Source: Isoetes taiwanensis (Eukaryota; Streptophyta; Lycopodiopsida; Isoetales; Isoetaceae). Taken from it: a DNA stretch of 64,000 nt. The notes below the pieces were generated by a model. The model did not search any database and had not been told where the DNA came from. It was given only the letters and a program-made list of their open reading frames with translations. The stretch's first letter is position 1, and each line of letters begins with the position of its first letter. The stretch spans positions 1 to 64,000 of the forward strand of contig JAJEKV010000376.1 of NCBI GenBank assembly GCA_021234155.1, read 5' to 3'. Position numbers and translations under genes: made by a program. Shown here one piece after another: positions 60,913 through 64,000 of this stretch.

Positions 60913-63211
60913 ATGCATTCGAGATTTCGGAGGTCCCGCATGAAGGAAAGGGCCGGATTCGATGCCGAGGTGGAGTCCCCCGGCCGCCGGCAACAAAAAA
61001 TTGGATGTAGGGGAGGAAAAATCGGGCGTGGGGAAGAATACAGAGGAGGAGGTGAAAGAACGAAGCCTGCGGGACGCCAACCGCCGGGCACATTTGAATG
61101 AGGAAGGGGCCAAAAGGAGGGTGTTGTCATAGACGCAGCCTCGATGCGCAGTTACTTGAACGAAGAGGCCCCCCGACAGTTACGATCAGCTGCAAAGAGA
61201 TGGAAGTGCTTAGTTGATGACCGCACTAAAAGTTACTCCAGAAGGTTGAGCTCGAAAATCACGGTGTTTCGAAGTGCATGCCTTGGTTGATAGGTGGCGG
61301 GTTCCTCGATGCCGAGGGGAGGATCCCAAACCGTATTCATTTGCCCAATGCAGAGCCCGCCAAGACGAATGCCAATCAAGAAGAGGAGTTATGCAAAGAT
61401 TTCGCGGGCCGTAAGCATGGATCCGCACTATAAATATGCCCACAACCTCACCCGAAAATTGCAGAGGGCCGAGACATGCCGGAGTGGTGGCCGATGAGCA
61501 AATTGAAATGGGTCTTCGATAAGAGCCAAAGAGAAGCCTTCATTAATTTGCTGTGTGCAGAGGAAGAAAAGCAAGTGAATTGGAAAGCCAAGAATTGGCG
61601 GATCGAGGAGATAAAGGCACTGGATGGCAGAGCACCAAAAATTTAATCTCTCGATGATGAGCTTTGGCCTCCACTAACCAAAGAGCAGGAGCAAAGCCAA
61701 TTGGACGCTGATGATGTGAGCGAGGAGTCGGCGGCCAAAGAGGGGGCATTCGCCCCTTTGCCTAAACCTGCCCCTTTGCCTAAAGCTGCCCCTTGCCTAA
61801 ACGTGTTGCCAAAGCCGGGCCCAAAAATTTCGGGAGGCATCAAGTGATCCAAAACCCCAAAAACCTCCTCCTAAATCCATCAATTCATGGCCCCTAACGG
61901 GATCCTGGCTGAAACCGAGTCGAAGATAATATTCCCAAGCCCAGCAAGATTATGTCTGTATCATTTGTACTGGCTTGATCCACATTTTCTAAATTTCGCT
62001 TTTGGACTACCAAAGAGGTGTTGATGATGATCGATGGCGGTGCCCTTCACATTAAATTTCCCTGTGGTGGTTGAGAGCCCCCTTCATCAAGGTGGGCAGT
62101 TAAGTCAGCAAAATGTCGAAGTTTTACATCCAAGAAGCCGAGGCCCTAAAATTTATGACAATCCCTTCCGGCCTCGTGGATCCGAGAGCGATGTGGACCT
62201 GATTGCATTGGTTCTTATCTCCCTCAGAAGTTTTAAGTTCTTAAGTTTCTTCAATTTCAGTTTTTCCGCGCACTCAATTGCTCAATTGGTTGTACAGGGT
62301 AATTGCACTCAATTCCAATCGGAAAAGGTGCCATCATGTGTTCTTGCATCCCGTCAGATTCGGCCGTCTTGAGTGGAAGCAAGGCCTGGCGGTGGGGCTT
62401 ATGAGCGGTTGCCAAGCTCATCCCCCTCGACAACCCGTTTGGTAGGGCACGGTGGAAGATCCAGACAAGCACAATTCTATTATATTCTCCAATGCTGGGT
62501 AAACTCAGATCACTTGATTATTTAAGTTTTAAATCTATTCTAATTGCCTTTCAAATTGCCGTTTCTTAGTGGCCATTGGAGCCTTTTCATCTTAGTGATG
62601 GATGGTCATGGCGTGCCTCGGCTTGAAAGCCCCCCGCCTTGCATTCTCGCACCTTGATTCATATGCTCCCTTGCATGCATCTACCCAAGAATTTGTGACA
62701 CAGTAGTATTCCTCTCATCTCGAAATATTTAATCTTTTGCATTATGATTGAAGCTAATTTCTTATTCATACTTGCAGATTCCTCACAGAGCGTGTTTAAG
62801 AGGTGGAGGGCATGAGGAAAGTGCATTGCATAATGCACCTCGTGATTCCATTAGAAACTCCCCAACAGCACAATAATTCGGACTGTGGTGTGTATGTCAT
62901 AAATTATGTGAAGAAATTTGTTAAAGACATCAGTGGCAAGGAGGATAATGTGAGTCTTTGAGTTTATGTTTCTTGTTTCTTTTTTTTTAGGCAAATTTTC
63001 AGTTCATGGCTAAATTCATGTTTTAATGCAGATTCTGATTAACCGTGATTGGTTCAAAAAAGAAGACATAGATTGCATGAGGTCAGGCTTCAAGATAATG
63101 CTCCAGAAACTACATGATTGCTTGGCTGCAGGGAAGTCCACCTTTTACTTACCCCAGGGTGACACGGGTGATAGCAGGATCCAGACCCGCTTGCTGGTAC
63201 ATGGTCCTTGA
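60913..63211 (+). pseudogene. Degenerate gene with Ulp1-type (peptidase C48) protease end
   Basis: The 3' part encodes the C-terminal half of a Ulp1/SENP-type cysteine protease, the family that removes or processes SUMO. The reading HLVIPLETPQQHNNSDCGVYVINYVKKF (62841-62924) contains the oxyanion Gln and the catalytic Cys (codon 62884-62886). A clean GT-AG intron (62950-63031) joins SGKEDN to ILINRDWFKKEDID in phase 0, and the stop is at 63209-63211. The catalytic His and Asp are not found upstream. The preceding 1.8 kb holds gene-like stretches in changing frames: GVVIDAASMRSYLNEEAP (about 61120), KLKWVFDKSQREAFINLLC (about 61500) and an acidic, then Pro/Lys-rich part (61645-61815). Stops interrupt it, so a pseudogene is likely. 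Such proteases are also carried by plant MULE-type transposons. Confidence 0.6.
62778..63211 (+). other. Ulp1-like catalytic exons with intron
   Basis: Best-preserved part of the Ulp1-like remnant. A possible acceptor (CTTGCAG) lies just before 62778. Exons of about 62778-62949 and 63032-63211 flank the 82-bp intron. The sequence from 62838 on is open in one frame after splicing, which suggests that this end decayed less or that stops upstream are partly intronic. Confidence 0.6.
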
Positions 63212-63565
63212 CATTCTGGTAAAGATCTACAAGTTTGTGAATGTGAATATCTCAAAAAACTTTGAATGTGAATATTTTCTTGAATGTGAATATCTGGAAC
63301 ACTTGAATGTAATTCTCTTGAATGTGAATATCTTCATCAAGTCTTCAATGTCAAAACTGGAACAATTGAATGTAATTTTGGCTTTTGGCAATGGCTCAAT
63401 GCACCAAAGAATAATGCTTCAAAGCTTCCACCATAGTTTCAACATCAAAGTTTATTATTGCCACTGTTCCTAGAGATATTCCAATGGTTAATAATACATT
63501 CATAATTTCAATGGTTAACATATATTAACATGTTAAATATGTTGAATGCTGAATATATATTAACA
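63212..63565. other. Spacer with AATGTGAATAT repeats
   Basis: TGAATGTGAATATCT and close variants recur at least five times between about 63236 and 63330, an irregular short tandem repeat. A second phrase, TATATTAACATGTTGAATGC, is duplicated at about 63521-63577. Confidence 0.7.
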
Positions 63566-63572
63566 TGTTGAA

Positions 63573-64000
63573 TGCTGTGATCCCGGAGGGCGGGATCAGC
63601 AAGCAGCTGGACGGGGGATCCCGGAGGATGGGATCTATTTTTAAGGGTGTGTGATCCCAGAGGACGGGATCACTAAGCAAAGGGACGCTGGATCCTCGGG
63701 AGGAGGGATCACCAAGGTATGGGCGGACGGATCCCCGGGAGGAGGGGATCACCAAGCAAAGGCGGACGCGGAGGAGGAGGGGATCACCAAGTAGGACGCG
63801 TGATCCCTGAGGAGGGATCACCAAGAAGGGAGGATCCCTGAGGAGGGGATCCCGCTGCTTTCCCATCGGTGATCCCTGAGGACGGGATCAAAGTACAGGG
63901 ACGCTGATCCCTGAGGAGGGGATCCCGCTTTATTTAATATGTGATCCCTGAGGACGGGATCACCTACTTAGGGACGCTGGATCCCTGAGGAGGGGATCCC
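63573..64000 (+). repeat. GATCCC...GGGATC hairpin minisatellite, right array (runs off the window)
   Basis: About a dozen units of the form GATCCCTGAGGAGGGGATC, most followed by ACCAAGCAAAGGGACGCTG-like spacers. Each core is an inverted repeat (GATCCC/GGGATC) with a 6-8 base purine-rich loop. The array continues to the last base, so its full length is unknown. The 113-codon minus-strand ORF over it (RDPPFLVIPP..) is a repeat artefact. Confidence 0.85.

Noticed and set aside
63573-64000. CRISPR-like regular array
   Set aside because: Spacers are themselves similar (ACCAAGCAAAGGGACGCTG-type), the units are short hairpins with irregular spacing, and the surrounding DNA is plant nuclear. A hairpin minisatellite explains it.

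Overview
The window looks like nuclear DNA of a land plant. The evidence is a spliced phytocyanin gene with an arabinogalactan-type Ser/Pro tail, plant-type Ty1/copia and L1-like retroelements, GT-AG introns, and low gene density in AT-rich, repeat-filled DNA. No marker fixes the lineage. Nearly every protein-like segment other than the phytocyanin is broken by stops and frameshifts, so this is mainly a graveyard of old transposable elements.

Layout. 1-8.1 kb: a decayed L1-type LINE on the minus strand, with ORF1 (CCHC knuckle) at about 7.65-5.45 kb and ORF2 (endonuclease, reverse transcriptase, zf-RVT) at about 5.16-1.18 kb. 8.1-16.1 kb: no convincing gene; weak traces of LTR-type sequence and one GC-richer island at 14.4-14.9 kb. 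16.1-17.4 kb: CT-rich repeats, then a plus-strand LINE endonuclease fragment. 18.47-19.32 kb: the two-exon phytocyanin gene, the only gene in the window that looks intact. 19.4-29 kb: intergenic, with a tRNA-derived SINE-like head at 21.83 kb and a dispersed repeat seen at 23.24 and again at 28.72 kb. 29.2-32.2 kb: two diverged direct repeats of 1.0-1.3 kb. 33.68-44.51 kb: a Ty1/copia element whose 5' LTR is split by a 5.8-kb non-coding insertion. 44.5-50 kb: tandem duplications, a twice-repeated perfect palindrome and an (ATCT)n microsatellite. 51.4-53.9 kb: a direct-repeat pair, then a decayed PIF/Harbinger transposase on the minus strand. 55.9-57.8 kb: a broken, apparently intron-containing gene that reads like a Crypton/DUF3504-type tyrosine recombinase and carries a short poly(A)-tailed insertion flanked by a 17-bp target duplication. 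58.3-64 kb: GC-rich arrays of GATCCC/GGGATC hairpins in two opposite orientations. They bracket two tandem copies of a 0.7-kb terminal-inverted-repeat element and a degenerate Ulp1-type (C48) protease gene.

I see no operon-like or cooperating gene system. The parts most worth following up are the tyrosine-recombinase-like pseudogene, the nested insertion in the copia LTR, the TIR element pair whose ends changed together, and the hairpin arrays near the right edge.
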